A model generated the notes under the pieces. That model was not told where the DNA came from. It saw only the letters and a program-made list of their open reading frames with translations, and did not search any database. Positions 24,858 through 34,560 of a stretch of 64,000 nucleotides of DNA are shown one piece after another (the stretch's first letter is position 1; each line of letters begins with the position of its first letter). The position numbers and the translations under genes are program-made. Source of the stretch: Pseudomonas chlororaphis subsp. aurantiaca (GTDB taxonomy: Bacteria > Pseudomonadota > Gammaproteobacteria > Pseudomonadales > Pseudomonadaceae); NCBI RefSeq assembly GCF_013466605.1, contig NZ_CP059162.1:4278001-4342000 (forward strand), read 5' to 3'.

Positions 24858-25811
24858 ATGTCGTCACTCGCATTACTCCTTTCAACTGGCTTGCTGTTCG
24901 CTCCAGGCGCCGCGGCTGCGCCATTGGAAGGACCGCTCAAACCCCTCCCCGCAGTACCGGCGCTGGACAGCAAACGGGTCGAACTGGGACGACGATTGTT
25001 CAACGACCCACGCCTGTCGGTGAACAACAGCCTGTCGTGCGCCAGTTGCCATCGCCTCGACCAAGGCGGTGCCGACACCGTCCCGCACTCCCTGGGCTTC
25101 GATGGCAAGCCGGTGGCGGTCAATACCCCGAGCGTGTTCAACGCCAGCCTGAACTTCCATCAGTTCTGGGACGGTCGGGCCGACACCCTGGAAGACCAGG
25201 TGCATATCGTGGTGCAGAGCCCCAGTGAAATGGGCAGTGACTGGAAAGTCGTGGTGCAGCGCATCGCCGACGACCCGACCTATCGCACCGCCTTTGCCGA
25301 CGCCTACCCAGACGCCGTGACCCAGAGCAATATCCAGGGCGCCCTGGCCGACTACGAGCGCACCCTGCTCAGTGCCAACTCGCGCTTCGACCAGTACCTG
25401 GCGGGCAACACCGAGATCCTCGACATCGAGGAAAAATACGGCTACCAGCGCTTCCAGGAATACGGCTGCATCGCCTGTCACCAGGGGGTGAATATCGGCG
25501 GCAACATGTTCCAGAAATTCGGCGTGCTCGGCGACTACTTCGCGGCCCGGGGCAATCCGACCGAGGCCGACCTGGGGCGGTTCAACGTCACGGGCGAAGA
25601 AGAAGACCGCAATGTGTTCAAGGTGCCGAGCCTGCGTAACGTCGCGGTTACCGCGCCGTACTTCCACGATGGTTCGCAAGCCACCCTCGAAGGCGCCGTG
25701 GCAGTGATGTTCAAGTACCAGTTGGGGCGTACGCCGTCCGAGGAAGACAAACGCCTGATCGTCAAGTTTCTCAAGACCCTGACCGGCGAATGGGAAGGCA
25801 AGCCCCTATGA
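24858..25811 (+). CDS. Di-haem cytochrome c peroxidase (CcpA/MauG family)
   Basis: 317 residues from the ATG at 24858, seven bases after AAGGA. A signal peptide (ALLLSTGLLFAPGAAAA) leads to a periplasmic protein with two haem-c motifs, CASCH (Cys61) and CIACH (Cys204). The family motif VNTPSVFNASLNFHQFWDGRA is present, with VPSLRNVAVTAPYFHDGS near the end. Such enzymes reduce hydrogen peroxide with electrons from cytochrome c. Its stop overlaps the start of the sensor kinase (ATGA), so it is made with the signalling proteins. A sensor or signal-modifying role is possible, but that is inference. Confidence 0.93.
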   Translation: MSSLALLLSTGLLFAPGAAAAPLEGPLKPLPAVPALDSKRVELGRRLFNDPRLSVNNSLSCASCHRLDQGGADTVPHSLGFDGKPVAVNTPSVFNASLNFHQFWDGRADTLEDQVHIVVQSPSEMGSDWKVVVQRIADDPTYRTAFADAYPDAVTQSNIQGALADYERTLLSANSRFDQYLAGNTEILDIEEKYGYQRFQEYGCIACHQGVNIGGNMFQKFGVLGDYFAARGNPTEADLGRFNVTGEEEDRNVFKVPSLRNVAVTAPYFHDGSQATLEGAVAVMFKYQLGRTPSEEDKRLIVKFLKTLTGEWEGKPL

Positions 25812-27619
25812 AAGTATCTCGTCGCGTGAGCATACTGTTGCTGTCCGCCCTCGCGGTCCTGCTGGCTTCGATCCTGTTGTTTCTCTACCTCAAGTCCAGG
25901 TCCGACCAGACCGTGGCCTACACCGAATCCCGCGACCTGATCCGCCAGATCAAGCAGCAGGATTCGCTGTGGGAGAACGAAATACTCAAGGCCAGGGTGG
26001 CCATCACCCACAACTACGACCCGCTGGTTTCACCGCTGGGCGAGATGACGCGCCTATGGCAGAAGTTCGACTCGATGGAGGCGCAGAACCAGCGCAACGA
26101 TTCGCAGCTGTGGCGCAACGCCCACGACGGCTACCTGAGCGCAATAAAGGAAAAGACCCGGCTGGTGGAACAGTTCAAGTCGCACAACTCTGTGTTGCGC
26201 AACTCCCTGGCCTTCCTGCCGACCGCCGAGGACGACATCCAAGAGCAATTGGCCCAACTGCACGACGCGGACAAATTGCAGCTGCAGAACATCGCCACCG
26301 ATACCTACGACCTGTTGCTCAGCAGCCTGGAGTTCGCCCAGGTCACCTCCGCCGACAGGGCCGCGGACATTCTGGTGGGCCTGAACAAGCTGGCGGTCAA
26401 CAAGGAGCGCTTGCCCACGGAGTTCCATGAGCCGATCGATACCCTCAGCAACCACGTCGGGCTGATCCTGCGCGAGCAACCCAAGGTCAACCGCCTGCTC
26501 GAGGAAATAGAAGGGGTAGCGGTCGACGAACGCCTGGACGACATCACCATCCTGCTCAACCGTGACCAGCAGCAGGCCGAGGTCGTTGACCAGCAGTACC
26601 ATTTCTACCTGCTGCTGTTTTCCGCGCTGCTGGTGCTGCTGCTGATCTGGCTGGGCATCCGCCTGATTCGCAGTTTTGCCGAGATCAACCAGATGAACCG
26701 GGCCCTGGTGGCCGCCAACGACGAACTCGAGCAAAGGGTCGAAGAGCGCACGCGCCAACTCAAGGACACCCAGAGCGAGCTGCTCGACACCGCCCGCCAG
26801 GCCGGCATGGCGGAAATCGCCACCAACGTCCTGCACAACGTCGGCAACGTGCTCAACAGCGTGAACATCTCCGCCGACCTGGTCAGCCGCAAACTGCGCA
26901 ACAGCAAGGCCCAGGGGCTGGGCAAGGCGATGCAACTGATCAACGAGCACAAAGAGGACCTGGGCAGCTTTCTCACCGAGGACGCAAAGGGCAAGTTGCT
27001 GCCCGGCTACCTGAACCAGCTGGTCGAGGCCATCGACCTGGAACAGCAAGGCATGACCGAGGAACTGACGCAACTGAGCAAAAGCATCGATCACATCAAG
27101 GACATCGTCGCCACCCAGCAATCCTATGCGGGTGCCAGCAGCCTGCTGGAACCCCTGTCGGTCAGCGAACTGCTCGAAGACGCGCTGCGCATGAATTCCG
27201 GCGCCCTCACCCGCCACCATGTGACCGTGCTCAAGGATTACGCCGATGTGCCACGCATCATGGGCGACAAGCACCGCCTGCTGCTGATCCTGATCAACCT
27301 GATCAGCAACGCCAAGTACGCCATGTCCGACCTGACCAACCAGACGCGCAACATGACCCTGGCGGCAGCGGTGGTCGACGGCGAAACCTTGCAGATCAGC
27401 GTGCGCGACGAAGGCGAAGGCATCGCCCCGGAAAACATGACCCGCATCTTCGCCCACGGTTTCACCACCCGTAAGGAGGGCCATGGGTTCGGCCTGCACA
27501 GTTGCGCACTGGCGGCCATCGAGATGAATGGCCACCTGACCGCCCACAGCGACGGTCCGGGCAAAGGCGCGCTGTTCGTCCTGCAGATCCCCCTGATCCT
27601 CGCCGAAGGTGAGTCATGA
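25808..27619 (+). CDS. Membrane sensor histidine kinase with DAHL-type periplasmic domain
   Basis: 603 residues from the ATG that overlaps the peroxidase stop. An N-terminal membrane helix (ILLLSALAVLLASILLFLYL), a helical periplasmic domain (about 35-255) like the DAHL sensor domain, and a second membrane helix (FYLLLFSALLVLLLIWLGIRL) are visible. A coiled coil leads to the kinase: the probable phospho-acceptor is His343 in NVLHNVGNVLNSV, the N box is NLISNAKYAM, and the G boxes are DEGEGI and GHGFGLHS. The periplasmic domain could sense the adjacent peroxidase or its products. It lacks a receiver domain, so it must phosphorylate the REC proteins encoded nearby. Confidence 0.92.
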   Translation: MKVSRRVSILLLSALAVLLASILLFLYLKSRSDQTVAYTESRDLIRQIKQQDSLWENEILKARVAITHNYDPLVSPLGEMTRLWQKFDSMEAQNQRNDSQLWRNAHDGYLSAIKEKTRLVEQFKSHNSVLRNSLAFLPTAEDDIQEQLAQLHDADKLQLQNIATDTYDLLLSSLEFAQVTSADRAADILVGLNKLAVNKERLPTEFHEPIDTLSNHVGLILREQPKVNRLLEEIEGVAVDERLDDITILLNRDQQQAEVVDQQYHFYLLLFSALLVLLLIWLGIRLIRSFAEINQMNRALVAANDELEQRVEERTRQLKDTQSELLDTARQAGMAEIATNVLHNVGNVLNSVNISADLVSRKLRNSKAQGLGKAMQLINEHKEDLGSFLTEDAKGKLLPGYLNQLVEAIDLEQQGMTEELTQLSKSIDHIKDIVATQQSYAGASSLLEPLSVSELLEDALRMNSGALTRHHVTVLKDYADVPRIMGDKHRLLLILINLISNAKYAMSDLTNQTRNMTLAAAVVDGETLQISVRDEGEGIAPENMTRIFAHGFTTRKEGHGFGLHSCALAAIEMNGHLTAHSDGPGKGALFVLQIPLILAEGES

Positions 27620-29022
27620 ACAACTCGATAAACCGGCGCGTCCTGCTGATCGACGACACCCCTGCGATCCACGACGACTTCCGCAAGATCCTCACCCCCA
27701 AGACCGGCGACAGCGCCGACCTCGATGCGATGGAAAGCGCGCTGTTCGGCAGTGCGCCGAAAACCGCCGCCACAGTGTTCGAACTGGACTCCGCCTACGG
27801 TGGCCAGGAGGGCCTGGGCAAACTGCTGGAGGCAGCAAGCAAGGGCCAGCCCTACGCCCTGGCCTTCGTCGACATGCGTATGCCCGATGGCTGGGATGGC
27901 GCGCAAACCATCGAAGAGTTGTGGAAACACGACCCACTGCTGCAGGTGGTGGTGTGCACCGCCTATTCCGACTACTCCTGGGACGAGTTGCTCGATCGCC
28001 TGAACGGCCATGACCGCCTGCTGATCCTGAAAAAGCCCTTCGACAATATCGAAGTCCAGCAGATGGCCAACACCCTCACCACCAAGTGGGAAATGACCTT
28101 GCGGGCGCAACTGCAGATGAGCGAGCTGGAAGAACGGGTGGAGCAACGCACCCTGGCGTTCAAGCAGGCCAGCGCCGCGCTGCAGCGGGAAATCGACGAG
28201 CGCAAGCTGCTGGAAAGCCAGCTGGTGCAATCGGAAAAGCTCGCCTCCCTGGGTCAGTTGGCCGCCGGGGTCGCCCATGAAATCAATAACCCGATCGGCT
28301 TCATTTCCTCCAACCTCGGCGCCCTGGACAATTACTTCAAGCGCCTGCAGGAGATGCTCGAGGCTTACGGCAATGCCGAAACCGGGATCGGTGCCAGTGA
28401 GCTGCGCGATCAGTTGAAACAGCTGCGCACGGACATCGAGCTGGATTTCCTCCTCGAGGACATTCCGCTGCTGATCAAGGAGTCCAAGGACGGCATCGGC
28501 CGGGTCAGCCAGATCGTCAAGGACCTCAAGGACTTTTCCCGGGTCGATTCGACCCAGGAATGGCAATGGGCGAACCTGCAACAGGGCATCGACTCGACCC
28601 TGAACATCGTCGCCGCCGAGATCAAGTACAAGGCCGACGTGATCAAGGAGTACGCCGAGCTGCCGGAGGTCGAGTGCCTGCCTTCGCAGATCAACCAGGT
28701 GGTGATGAACCTGATCGTCAACGCCGCCCAGGCCATGGGCAACGAACGGGGCACCATTACCCTGCGCAATGGCGTCGAGGGCGAGAACGTGTGGATCGAA
28801 GTGGCCGACAACGGCTCGGGCATCCCGCCGGACAGCCTGCAGAAGATCTTCGACCCGTTTTTCACCACCAAGCCCGTGGGCCAGGGCACGGGGCTTGGGC
28901 TGTCGCTGTCCTACGGCATCGTCAAGAAGCACCGCGGCGACATCTCGGTGCGCAGCGAGGTCGGTGTCGGCACCACCTTCCGCGTCGAGCTTCCCGTGCA
29001 CCAGAGCAGAAAGGCCGGCTGA
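27616..29022 (+). CDS. REC-histidine kinase hybrid (N-terminal receiver)
   Basis: 468 residues; the start overlaps the previous stop (ATGA). The N-terminal REC domain (Asp86 in [12 protein letters not shown]) is of the same subtype as in the two c-di-GMP proteins (shared PAIHxDFRKIL start and KKPFD end). A coiled coil follows, then HisKA with His221 ([11 protein letters not shown]), and a complete ATPase domain ([28 protein letters not shown]). No membrane segment is present, so it is cytoplasmic. It may receive a phosphate from the DAHL-type kinase and act further along the relay. It is the last gene of the operon; a repeated palindromic element follows. Confidence 0.92.
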   Translation: MNNSINRRVLLIDDTPAIHDDFRKILTPKTGDSADLDAMESALFGSAPKTAATVFELDSAYGGQEGLGKLLEAASKGQPYALAFVDMRMPDGWDGAQTIEELWKHDPLLQVVVCTAYSDYSWDELLDRLNGHDRLLILKKPFDNIEVQQMANTLTTKWEMTLRAQLQMSELEERVEQRTLAFKQASAALQREIDERKLLESQLVQSEKLASLGQLAAGVAHEINNPIGFISSNLGALDNYFKRLQEMLEAYGNAETGIGASELRDQLKQLRTDIELDFLLEDIPLLIKESKDGIGRVSQIVKDLKDFSRVDSTQEWQWANLQQGIDSTLNIVAAEIKYKADVIKEYAELPEVECLPSQINQVVMNLIVNAAQAMGNERGTITLRNGVEGENVWIEVADNGSGIPPDSLQKIFDPFFTTKPVGQGTGLGLSLSYGIVKKHRGDISVRSEVGVGTTFRVELPVHQSRKAG

Positions 29023-29045
29023 ACGACCCCGCGCGCGACCGCCTC

Positions 29046-29126
29046 TGTAGGAGCCAGGCTTGCCGGCGATCCAGGCAGCGCGATGGGTCAGGCAGTCCGC
29101 TATCGCGGACAAGCCTCGCTTCTACA
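29046..29126. repeat. Paired REP elements (BIME)
   Basis: Two inverted copies starting TGTAGGAGC and ending GCTTCTACA frame a spacer. This is the common extragenic palindrome of fluorescent pseudomonads. It closes the signalling operon. Confidence 0.75.
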
Positions 29127-29350
29127 GGGACCGTGCATGCCACGGGCCCGATCTCTTGTATGATGGCGCGCTTCAAGAATGGGTAGCGGATTTCGTCTTG
29201 CCAATGACCACCGGAGCAAATCCGGCCTGACGCCTCCAGGGCACACAGCGCTTCCCCTGTCTTAAACAGCACGATGCTTTCCCGAGCGCGCCTGGGCCTC
29301 CGTGCCTGGTATTCGCCGGGGCCGGGATCGCCATCGTCGAGGAGCTTTTC
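29127..29350 (+). other. Leader region of the TonB receptor
   Basis: No gene is seen. A short dyad (CGGATTT at about 29187 and AAATCCG at about 29218) could fold in the leader. I find no Fur box and no match to the cobalamin riboswitch core. GAGGAG lies six bases before the receptor ATG. Confidence 0.5.
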
Positions 29351-31534
29351 ATGGATATGCTTTACCGGGCCTCCCGCCAGGGGCTGCCCGCCCCGCGGTT
29401 CGCGCGCAATCTGCTGAGCCTGCTGCTGGCCGGCGCTGCCCCCCTGACCCAGGCCGCCGAAACCGAATTGCCGGCGCTGACCGTGACCGGCGAAGACCGC
29501 TCCGGTTATCAGGCCAGCAGCGCCGCGGTCGGCGGTTTCGAGGCGGCTCCCCTGCTCGACACGCCAGCCTCGATTGCAGTGATCAACGAAGCCTTGATCA
29601 AGGACCAGCAGGCCCGCCTGCTCAGCGAGGTGCTGAAAAACGACGCCTCGGTCGGCGAAAGCTACGCGCCGGTCGGCTACTACGAGAACTTCACGGTGCG
29701 CGGTTTCTCCCTGAACGCCGCCAGCAGCTACCGGATCAATGGTCGCAGCATCACCGGCGAGCAGAATGTCGGCCTGGAAAACAAGCAGCAGGTGGAGTTG
29801 CTCAAGGGGCTGAACGGCCTGCAGAGCGGCGTCAGCGAGCCCGGCGGGCTAATCAACTACGTGACCAAGCGCCCCACCGACGTGCGCTCGGTCACGATCT
29901 CTACCGACGATCGCGGCAGCGGCTATGTGGCCACCGATGTCGGCGGCTGGTTCGGCAGCGAGCAGCAGTTCGGGCTGCGCGCCAACCTGGCCCACGAGGA
30001 CATCCACTCCTACGTCGAACACACCAATGGCCAGCGCGACTTCGCGTCCCTGGCCTTCGACTGGAACATCAGCCCGGATGCCCTGCTGCAACTGGACGTC
30101 GAGTACCAGACCAAGGAGCAGCGTTCGGCCCCGGGTTATCAGTTGCTCGGTGGCTCCAGCCTGCCGCACCACGCCTCGCCGAAAAAACTGCTGGCGCACC
30201 AGAGCGGTTCGAAGCCGGTCAGCACCGACGCGCTGAACCTCAACGGCAATTTCGAATACCGCTTCAACGATCAGTGGAAAGGCAACCTCAGCGCCTCGCG
30301 CAGCCGGGTGGTGATCGACGACTACAGCTCGTTCGCCTGGGGCTGCTACGGCGCCGCCAGTTGCGCCGGCACAGCGGTGCCCAATCACTTCAGCCTCGAG
30401 GGCGACTACGACATCTACGACTTCCGCAGCCCCGACGATACCCGGCGCAACGATGAGGTGCAGGCCGTCCTCAGCGGCAACTTCGACACCGGCGGCCTGG
30501 GTCACGAACTCAGCGTCGGGACCAGCGCGTTCCGCCGCGTGGTAGACAAGCGCGACCCGATCAACCAGATGATCGGCAGCGCCAATATCAACGGTGAGCC
30601 CTCGGATTTCGCCCGCTACGACGGACCGCTCAACGACTCCTATCGCCGTCTGGACAGCCGCCAGTACGGGTTGTTCTTCAACGACCGCATCAGCTTCAAC
30701 GAACACTGGCAGACCGTGCTCGGCGGACGCGAGGTACGCCTGGACGAGGAAACCTTCGACAGCCAGGGCGACACCACCCGCCACACCCAGCGCTATGTGT
30801 TCCTGCCCCAGGCCGCGCTGATCTACAAGCCGGTGCAGAACCTGGCGCTGTACACCCGCTACAGCAAGGGCCTGTCCCTGGGTGGCGAAGCGCCGTGGTT
30901 CGCCAGCAATGCCTTCGAGATCCTCGCGCCCACCGTGTCGCGGCAGATCGAGGCCGGCATCAAATACGACTGGCGGCGCATCAGCCTGGCCGCGGCGCTG
31001 TTCCAGATCCGCCAGGCCTACCAGTATTCCCGGCCGAATGGCGACGGCACCTTCACCTTCACCCAGCAAGGCGAGCAGAAGAACACCGGGCTGGAGCTCT
31101 CGGCCAATGGCTGGGCCACCCAACGCCTGCAAGTCTCGGCCAGTGTCGCGGCGATCCGCGCGCGGGTCACCGGCAGCGACACTCCAGAGTATGAGGGTCA
31201 CCAGGCGCTCAACGTGCCGACCCTGCGCGCCAGCCTCTATGGCGACTACGCCCTGCCCTGGTTCGACGGTTTGGCGTTGCTCGGCGGGGTGCAGTACAGC
31301 GGTCGCAAATACGCCAACCGCGAGGGCGAAGTGCAGACCGGCAGCTACGCCGTGTTCAACATCGGCGGTCGCTACAGCACCCGGATCGACGGTTACGACA
31401 CCGTGTTCCGGCTGACCGTGGACAACCTGTTCGACAAGCGCTACTGGCGTGACGCCGGTGAATACATGGGCGATGGCTACCTGTTCCAGGGCGCGCCCCT
31501 GACCGCGCGGCTGAGCGCCTCGATCAACTTCTGA
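29351..31534 (+). CDS. TonB-dependent siderophore receptor
   Basis: 727 residues with a signal peptide ending QAAE, then a TonB-box-like ALTVTGED. The plug domain has YYENFTVRGF and VELLKGLNGLQSGVSEPGGLINYVTKRP, typical of FpvA/FecA-like receptors. A long beta-barrel follows, with a C-terminal aromatic residue (SASINF). It imports a ferric siderophore or another metal chelate across the outer membrane, powered by TonB. No STN signalling extension precedes the plug, and no sigma/anti-sigma pair is adjacent. The ligand cannot be told from the sequence. Confidence 0.92.
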   Translation: MDMLYRASRQGLPAPRFARNLLSLLLAGAAPLTQAAETELPALTVTGEDRSGYQASSAAVGGFEAAPLLDTPASIAVINEALIKDQQARLLSEVLKNDASVGESYAPVGYYENFTVRGFSLNAASSYRINGRSITGEQNVGLENKQQVELLKGLNGLQSGVSEPGGLINYVTKRPTDVRSVTISTDDRGSGYVATDVGGWFGSEQQFGLRANLAHEDIHSYVEHTNGQRDFASLAFDWNISPDALLQLDVEYQTKEQRSAPGYQLLGGSSLPHHASPKKLLAHQSGSKPVSTDALNLNGNFEYRFNDQWKGNLSASRSRVVIDDYSSFAWGCYGAASCAGTAVPNHFSLEGDYDIYDFRSPDDTRRNDEVQAVLSGNFDTGGLGHELSVGTSAFRRVVDKRDPINQMIGSANINGEPSDFARYDGPLNDSYRRLDSRQYGLFFNDRISFNEHWQTVLGGREVRLDEETFDSQGDTTRHTQRYVFLPQAALIYKPVQNLALYTRYSKGLSLGGEAPWFASNAFEILAPTVSRQIEAGIKYDWRRISLAAALFQIRQAYQYSRPNGDGTFTFTQQGEQKNTGLELSANGWATQRLQVSASVAAIRARVTGSDTPEYEGHQALNVPTLRASLYGDYALPWFDGLALLGGVQYSGRKYANREGEVQTGSYAVFNIGGRYSTRIDGYDTVFRLTVDNLFDKRYWRDAGEYMGDGYLFQGAPLTARLSASINF

Positions 31535-31546
31535 TCAGGGCCAGGC

Positions 31547-31945
31547 CTACTGGAAGGCGTCGACCAGGACGTCGAAGATCATCTGGTTCGAGGTCCTGAC
31601 CAGCAGCAGATCGGAACCCGCGCGCCACCATTGGTAGCCGTCGTAACGCGGCAACTGCTGGACCAGCCTGGGGTTCAAGCGTCGCGATTGCTGCGCGGGC
31701 AACGTCCTGCCCCGGCGGAGTTTCTGCCTGACGTCCGCCGGCAGGGCCGCGGTCGGGTTCCAGTCCCGCTTCGAAGCCTGCAACAGCGTTTTCACCTGGT
31801 AGTAGTTGACCACGGGAAGACGCTCCCAATTCGCATGATCGTTGGAGTACCGGGCGTTCGCCTGCGCGCCAGGCGCGGCGCCGGCATCCAGCGGGATCGA
31901 TAGCAGAATCGAGACGATCGAGATTAAAGAACCAGCTCTGAACAT
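31547..31945 (-). CDS. RcnB/CigR-like periplasmic protein
   Basis: 132 residues with a signal peptide (LISIVSILLSIPLDAGAAPG). The C-terminal part, LPRYDGYQWWRAGSDLLLVRTSNQMIFDVLVDAF, matches the RcnB/CigR layout (a YxGYxWxRxGxDLLLV strand pair and a hydrophobic end). RcnB is a periplasmic protein linked to nickel and cobalt balance; CigR is an anti-virulence regulator in Salmonella. Here it converges on the TonB receptor. The role is undetermined. Confidence 0.7.
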   Translation of the reverse strand: MFRAGSLISIVSILLSIPLDAGAAPGAQANARYSNDHANWERLPVVNYYQVKTLLQASKRDWNPTAALPADVRQKLRRGRTLPAQQSRRLNPRLVQQLPRYDGYQWWRAGSDLLLVRTSNQMIFDVLVDAFQ

Positions 31946-32109
31946 CGCCTTCTCCAGGCATCATTGCGTCGAGCTTATGGAAAGGGATTCCCCGGCAATA
32001 GTTCCCGGGCAGGCGGACCTGGATGTTTCGGTTAGAAACACGCCGTGGGCGCAAGGCAGGATTGGAGGACGCGAGGGTAAAGGCCCTTGAGCGCTCCGCA
32101 CAAACAAAA

Positions 32110-32137
32110 ACGCCGCTCCTGGGAGCGGCGTTTTTTT
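32110..32137. terminator. Terminator after mqo
   Basis: ACGCCGCTC and GAGCGGCGT pair around a short loop. The minus strand (mqo side) has a T-rich end; the plus strand has a T7 run. Confidence 0.9.
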
Positions 32138-32202
32138 AACCTGGAACGAACAGCGGGTTCCGGGTATTGGCTGCATCCAACGGTGTTGGACGCAGCCGGG
32201 TA

Positions 32203-33849
32203 TTACAGAGCCATGTCAGCCGACGGGTTGCTCTCTTGCGCTTTCGGCTTGTCGCCAGCCGGTTGCTGAGGAGCAGCGGTCTGGCCGATGGCCGGTGGCG
32301 GAGTCAATTGCAGCACTTCGCTGGTGTAGGCCCACTCTTGAGCGACACGCTCAGGACTGCCGTTGAGCTGGGTACCGTAGCTCGGCACGATCTGGTGCAG
32401 CTTCGCCTGCCAGGCAGGAGTCGCGACCTTGTCCTTGAAGACCTTCTCCAGCACGCTGAGCATGATCGGCGCGGCGGTCGAAGCACCTGGCGAGGCACCC
32501 AGCAGGCCGGCAATGCTGCCGTCCTTGGCGCTGACGATCTCGGTGCCCAGTTTCAGCACGCCACCCAGTTGCTCGTCGCGCTTGATGATCTGCACGCGCT
32601 GGCCGGCCTGCCACAGACGCCAGTCTTCAGCCTTGGCATTAGGGAAGTACTCTTTCAGGGCATTCAGGCGGTCTTCATCCGACAGCATCAGTTGGCCGGC
32701 GAGGTACTCGACCAGCGGGTACTCCTTGATGCCGACCTTGGTCATAGGCCAGATGTTGTGAGTGGTGGTAGTGGTCAGCAGGTCGAGGTACGAACCTTCC
32801 TTGAGGAACTTGGTGGAGAAGGTCGCGAACGGGCCAAACAGGATCACGCGCTTGCCATCCAGCACGCGGGTGTCCAGGTGCGGCACCGACATCGGTGGAG
32901 CGCCGACCGACGCCTTGCCATAGGCCTTCGCCAGGTGCTGCTCGGCGATCGCCGGGTTCTCGGTCACCAGGAACGAGCCGCCCACAGGGAAACCGGCATA
33001 TTCCTGAGCTTCAGGAATGCCCGACTTCTGCAGCAGGTGCAGGGCACCGCCGCCCGCGCCGATGAACACGAACTTGGCGTCGGTCTGGGTTTCAGTACCG
33101 TCCTTCAGGTTCTTGTACACCACGCGCCAGGAGCCATCTTCGTTACGCTTGATATCTTCCACTTCGCTCGACAGCTTGAGCGAGAAGTTCGGCTGGGCTT
33201 TCAGGTGGCCGACGAACTGGCGGGTGATCTCGCCGAAGTTCACGTCGGTGCCGAGCGGCGACCAGGTGGCGGCGATCTTCTGCTTCGGATCGCGCCCTTC
33301 CATCATCAGCGGGACCCACTTCTTGATCTGCTCCGGGTCTTCGGAGTACTGCATGCCGGCGAACAACGGGCTCGCCTGAAGCGCCTCGTAGCGTTTCTTC
33401 AGGAACTTGATGTTGTCATCGCCCCACACGAAGCTCATGTGCGGAGTGGAGTTGATGAACGAACGCGGGTCCTTCAGGACATTGTTCTTGACTTGCCACG
33501 ACCAGAACTGGCGGGAAATCTGGAACGCTTCGTTGATCTCGATGGCCTTGGCGATCTCGACCTTGCCGTCCTTGTTTTCCGGGGTGTAGTTCAGTTCCGC
33601 CAGGGCAGAGTGACCGGTACCGGCGTTGTTCCAGCCGTTCGAGCTTTCTTCGGCAACGCCGTCGAGACGCTCGACCATTTCCATCGACCAGCCCGGCTCC
33701 AGCTCATTGAGCCAGACACCCAGGGTCGAACTCATGATGCCGCCACCGATGAGCAGCACATCCACTTTCTTGGTCTCGGCGGCGTACGCGGAGCTGAGCC
33801 CCATCGTCATCGCCAAGCCCAGCAGGGCCGTGTTCACTTTTTTCAACAT
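32203..33849 (-). CDS. mqo: Malate:quinone oxidoreductase with signal peptide
   Basis: 548 residues from the ATG at 33849, with AGGA about 11 bases upstream. It oxidises malate to oxaloacetate and passes electrons to quinone, bypassing NAD-malate dehydrogenase. The FAD-binding motif is [27 protein letters not shown] and [11 protein letters not shown] are typical of Mqo. The oddity is the N-terminus: [23 protein letters not shown] ahead of the FAD motif is a standard signal peptide. This implies export, whereas classical Mqo is a cytoplasmic peripheral protein. The C-terminus has a Pro/Ala-rich tail of about 35 residues. It is a single-gene unit with its own terminator. Confidence 0.93.
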   Translation of the reverse strand: MLKKVNTALLGLAMTMGLSSAYAAETKKVDVLLIGGGIMSSTLGVWLNELEPGWSMEMVERLDGVAEESSNGWNNAGTGHSALAELNYTPENKDGKVEIAKAIEINEAFQISRQFWSWQVKNNVLKDPRSFINSTPHMSFVWGDDNIKFLKKRYEALQASPLFAGMQYSEDPEQIKKWVPLMMEGRDPKQKIAATWSPLGTDVNFGEITRQFVGHLKAQPNFSLKLSSEVEDIKRNEDGSWRVVYKNLKDGTETQTDAKFVFIGAGGGALHLLQKSGIPEAQEYAGFPVGGSFLVTENPAIAEQHLAKAYGKASVGAPPMSVPHLDTRVLDGKRVILFGPFATFSTKFLKEGSYLDLLTTTTTHNIWPMTKVGIKEYPLVEYLAGQLMLSDEDRLNALKEYFPNAKAEDWRLWQAGQRVQIIKRDEQLGGVLKLGTEIVSAKDGSIAGLLGASPGASTAAPIMLSVLEKVFKDKVATPAWQAKLHQIVPSYGTQLNGSPERVAQEWAYTSEVLQLTPPPAIGQTAAPQQPAGDKPKAQESNPSADMAL

Positions 33850-34560
33850 ACAGTAGTTCCTACGATAGAACGCCATCCGCCCCCCATTCTCGATCATCAG
33901 TCGCCCCGGCACCGCCATGGGTTCCCGCACTCAGAAGAACTGAAGGGTGGGCACACAAGGCCGACATGACACTATCGACCTCAGTTTATATGTCGCTCCT
34001 GCGCTGACTTCTTATTCGCTATTGGCTTCAGCTACTTGAGTGACACTATTTTGTTGGGACGCCTTCGGACAGCATCGATCGACGGTCCGAAACGCCCGCT
34101 AAAACCACATTCCCACAGAGAGACTAGTCGGGTGTAACCCAAGGAGTGAGTCAACAACACCCGGTATCACGATCGGCCTGCTGCCGATGCCCTCGATCAC
34201 CGCCTGACAGCGGCAAGGCCATGGGTATCGCAACAGGGATCGCCCCCAACCCTGGCAGCCCTCCTGCTGAAAACGGACATAATGGCCATCATGGGTGGTG
34301 GCTAACGCGCCATTGTCTACTGGACGGATAAAGCCGTCAAAAAAACTGTCAGATTTATCCTGTTTTTATGCAGAAAAGCACCTTGATGATTCAAGAACTT
34401 GCCTGGATTCGAGCAGAGTGAGCCCTCCGGACAAGACCCCGCGAATACCAGGCACAAAAAAGCCCTGAACGGTCAGGGCTTTCTTGTGGGTGGGATCCGG
34501 CGGTTCCACGGCAGCGGGCTGTCACTTCGACAGGCCCTTCACGCAGGGCATGAAGCGGCC
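33850..34560. other. Intergenic region upstream of mqo, no intact gene
   Basis: About 710 bases. It should hold the mqo promoter. A weak frame near 34146-34331 is low-complexity, and its AAGGAG site abuts the GTG too closely to be used, so I do not call a gene. A terminator-like hairpin at 34456-34484 belongs to the lipoprotein gene to its right. Confidence 0.6.
34456..34484 (-). terminator. Terminator after the small lipoprotein gene
   Basis: AGCCCTGA and TCAGGGCT pair around ACGG; the A run at 34456-34460 gives a U run on the minus strand. Confidence 0.85.

Noticed and set aside
29127..29350. Riboswitch or Fur box before the TonB receptor
   Set aside because: No cobalamin riboswitch core and no GATAAT-type Fur repeats are visible; only a short dyad.
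34146..34331. 61-codon plus-strand frame upstream of mqo
   Set aside because: The AAGGAG lies directly against the GTG, and the product is low complexity.
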